Shown one piece after another: positions 63,543 to 64,000 of a stretch of 64,000 nucleotides of DNA. The stretch covers positions 248,001 to 312,000 of the forward strand of contig NZ_SWBM01000004.1 of assembly GCF_005116465.1 (NCBI RefSeq), read 5' to 3'. The stretch is from Robertmurraya kyonggiensis. Its GTDB lineage: Bacteria; Bacillota; Bacilli; Bacillales; Cytobacillaceae. The notes below the pieces were generated by a model. The model ran no database searches, was not told the origin of the DNA, and was given only the letters and a program-made list of their open reading frames with translations. A program made the translations under genes and the position numbers. Position 1 is the first letter of the stretch. Each line of letters begins with the position of its first letter.

Positions 63543-64000
63543 TCAAGGGAAACGAGGGAATTGTCCAAAGTCTGGCTTGCGCTTTTCTTTAAACGCATCT
63601 CTTCCTTCTTTCGCTTCATCAGAAGTGTAGTAAAGAAGAGTTGCATCTCCAGCGAACTGTTGAAGTCCAGCAAGACCATCTGTATCAGCATTCATTGCTG
63701 CCTTTAAGAAACGAAGTGCTGTTGGAGATTTTTCAAGGATTTCATTACACCACTGAATCGTTTCCTCTTCCACTTTTTCCAGTGGTACGACAGTGTTAAC
63801 TAATCCCATGTCTAATGCTTCTTGAGCGTTGTATTGACGACATAAGAACCAAATTTCACGAGCCTTTTTATGACCAACAATTCTTGCTAAATAGCCAGAA
63901 CCATAACCAGCATCAAAGCTTCCTACATTTGGCCCAGTTTGACCAAAGACCGCGTTATCTGCCGCAATTGTTAAGTCACAAACGATATGTAATACATGTC
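63543..64000 (-). CDS. menB: 1,4-dihydroxy-2-naphthoyl-CoA synthase, C-terminal part
   Basis: The last 151 or so codons are in the window and read through its right edge: [53 protein letters not shown], and the end [12 protein letters not shown] typical of MenB (crotonase superfamily). It closes the second naphthoquinone ring. The N-terminal half, including the start, lies beyond 64000. Confidence 0.95.
   Translation of the reverse strand, partial: HVLHIVCDLTIAADNAVFGQTGPNVGSFDAGYGSGYLARIVGHKKAREIWFLCRQYNAQEALDMGLVNTVVPLEKVEEETIQWCNEILEKSPTALRFLKAAMNADTDGLAGLQQFAGDATLLYYTSDEAKEGRDAFKEKRKPDFGQFPRFP

Overview
The window is a stretch of a low-GC Firmicute chromosome, almost certainly a Bacillaceae species close to Bacillus. 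The evidence is gene order: from ccpA and aroA through murC, sftA, leuS, metK/pckA and luxS to menE/menB, the genes follow the 'yt' region of the Bacillus subtilis map with only small insertions. Strong AGGAGG ribosome binding sites, frequent TTG and GTG starts, a leuS T-box leader, a metK SAM-I riboswitch and several sporulation- or stress-linked genes (cse60, ytxGHJ, dps) agree with this. No rRNA, tRNA, transposase, prophage or CRISPR array was seen.

Layout. 1-6.5 kb: start of ccpA, the fused chorismate mutase/DAHP synthase aroA, a long FtsA/PilM-like protein on the plus strand, the stress operon ytxG-ytxH-ytxJ and an M29 aminopeptidase. 6.5-17 kb: murC, the DNA translocase sftA, ytpQ, a PTS-IIC-like permease coupled to the thioredoxin ytpP, a lipoprotein, a DUF84 NTPase, the M42 peptidase ytoP and ytzB. 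17-31 kb: ytnP, trmB, ytzH, ytmP, ytlR, ytlQ, thpR, a cysteine-synthase-like enzyme, an accessory epimerase, pepV, the ythPQ ABC exporter, an M48 protease fused to ankyrin repeats, and ytzE. 31-42 kb: an RsuA-type pseudouridine synthase, the flippase ytgP (murJ), ytfP, cse60, ytwF, leuS with T-box, yttB, two small genes and the ytqA-ytqB pair. 43-55 kb: two accessory genes, ytpA-ytpB, ytoA, metK, a DCC-family protein, pckA, ytmB, ytmA and the ytlA-ytlC-ytlD ABC importer. 55-64 kb: ytkD, dps, ytzI, a cardiolipin synthase, luxS, yidD, a beta-carbonic anhydrase, a Zur-type zinc-binding lipoprotein, menE and the 3' part of menB.

Most genes are housekeeping: cell wall (murC, ytgP), chromosome segregation (sftA), amino acid and menaquinone synthesis, tRNA modification (trmB, ytqB, probably ytqA), peptidases and redox proteins. 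Regulation is visible directly for leuS (T-box, CTC specifier), metK (S-box), pckA (a match to the CcpN operator at the promoter) and the zinc lipoprotein (two Zur-like boxes).

The most unusual material is non-coding. Two homologous tandem arrays (about 6.58-6.95 kb and 36.09-36.46 kb) have a strict 52-bp period and a conserved imperfect palindrome per unit. Two other loci (about 16.96-17.06 kb and 51.27-51.48 kb) carry a second family, different in sequence but with the same 52-bp period and similar dyad layout. Degenerate copies of the first family lie near 61.85 kb, and a separate 56-bp-period palindromic repeat lies upstream of murC. Four of the five 52-bp loci sit between convergent genes, just beyond terminators. 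This looks like an undescribed family of REP/BIME-like structured intergenic repeats.
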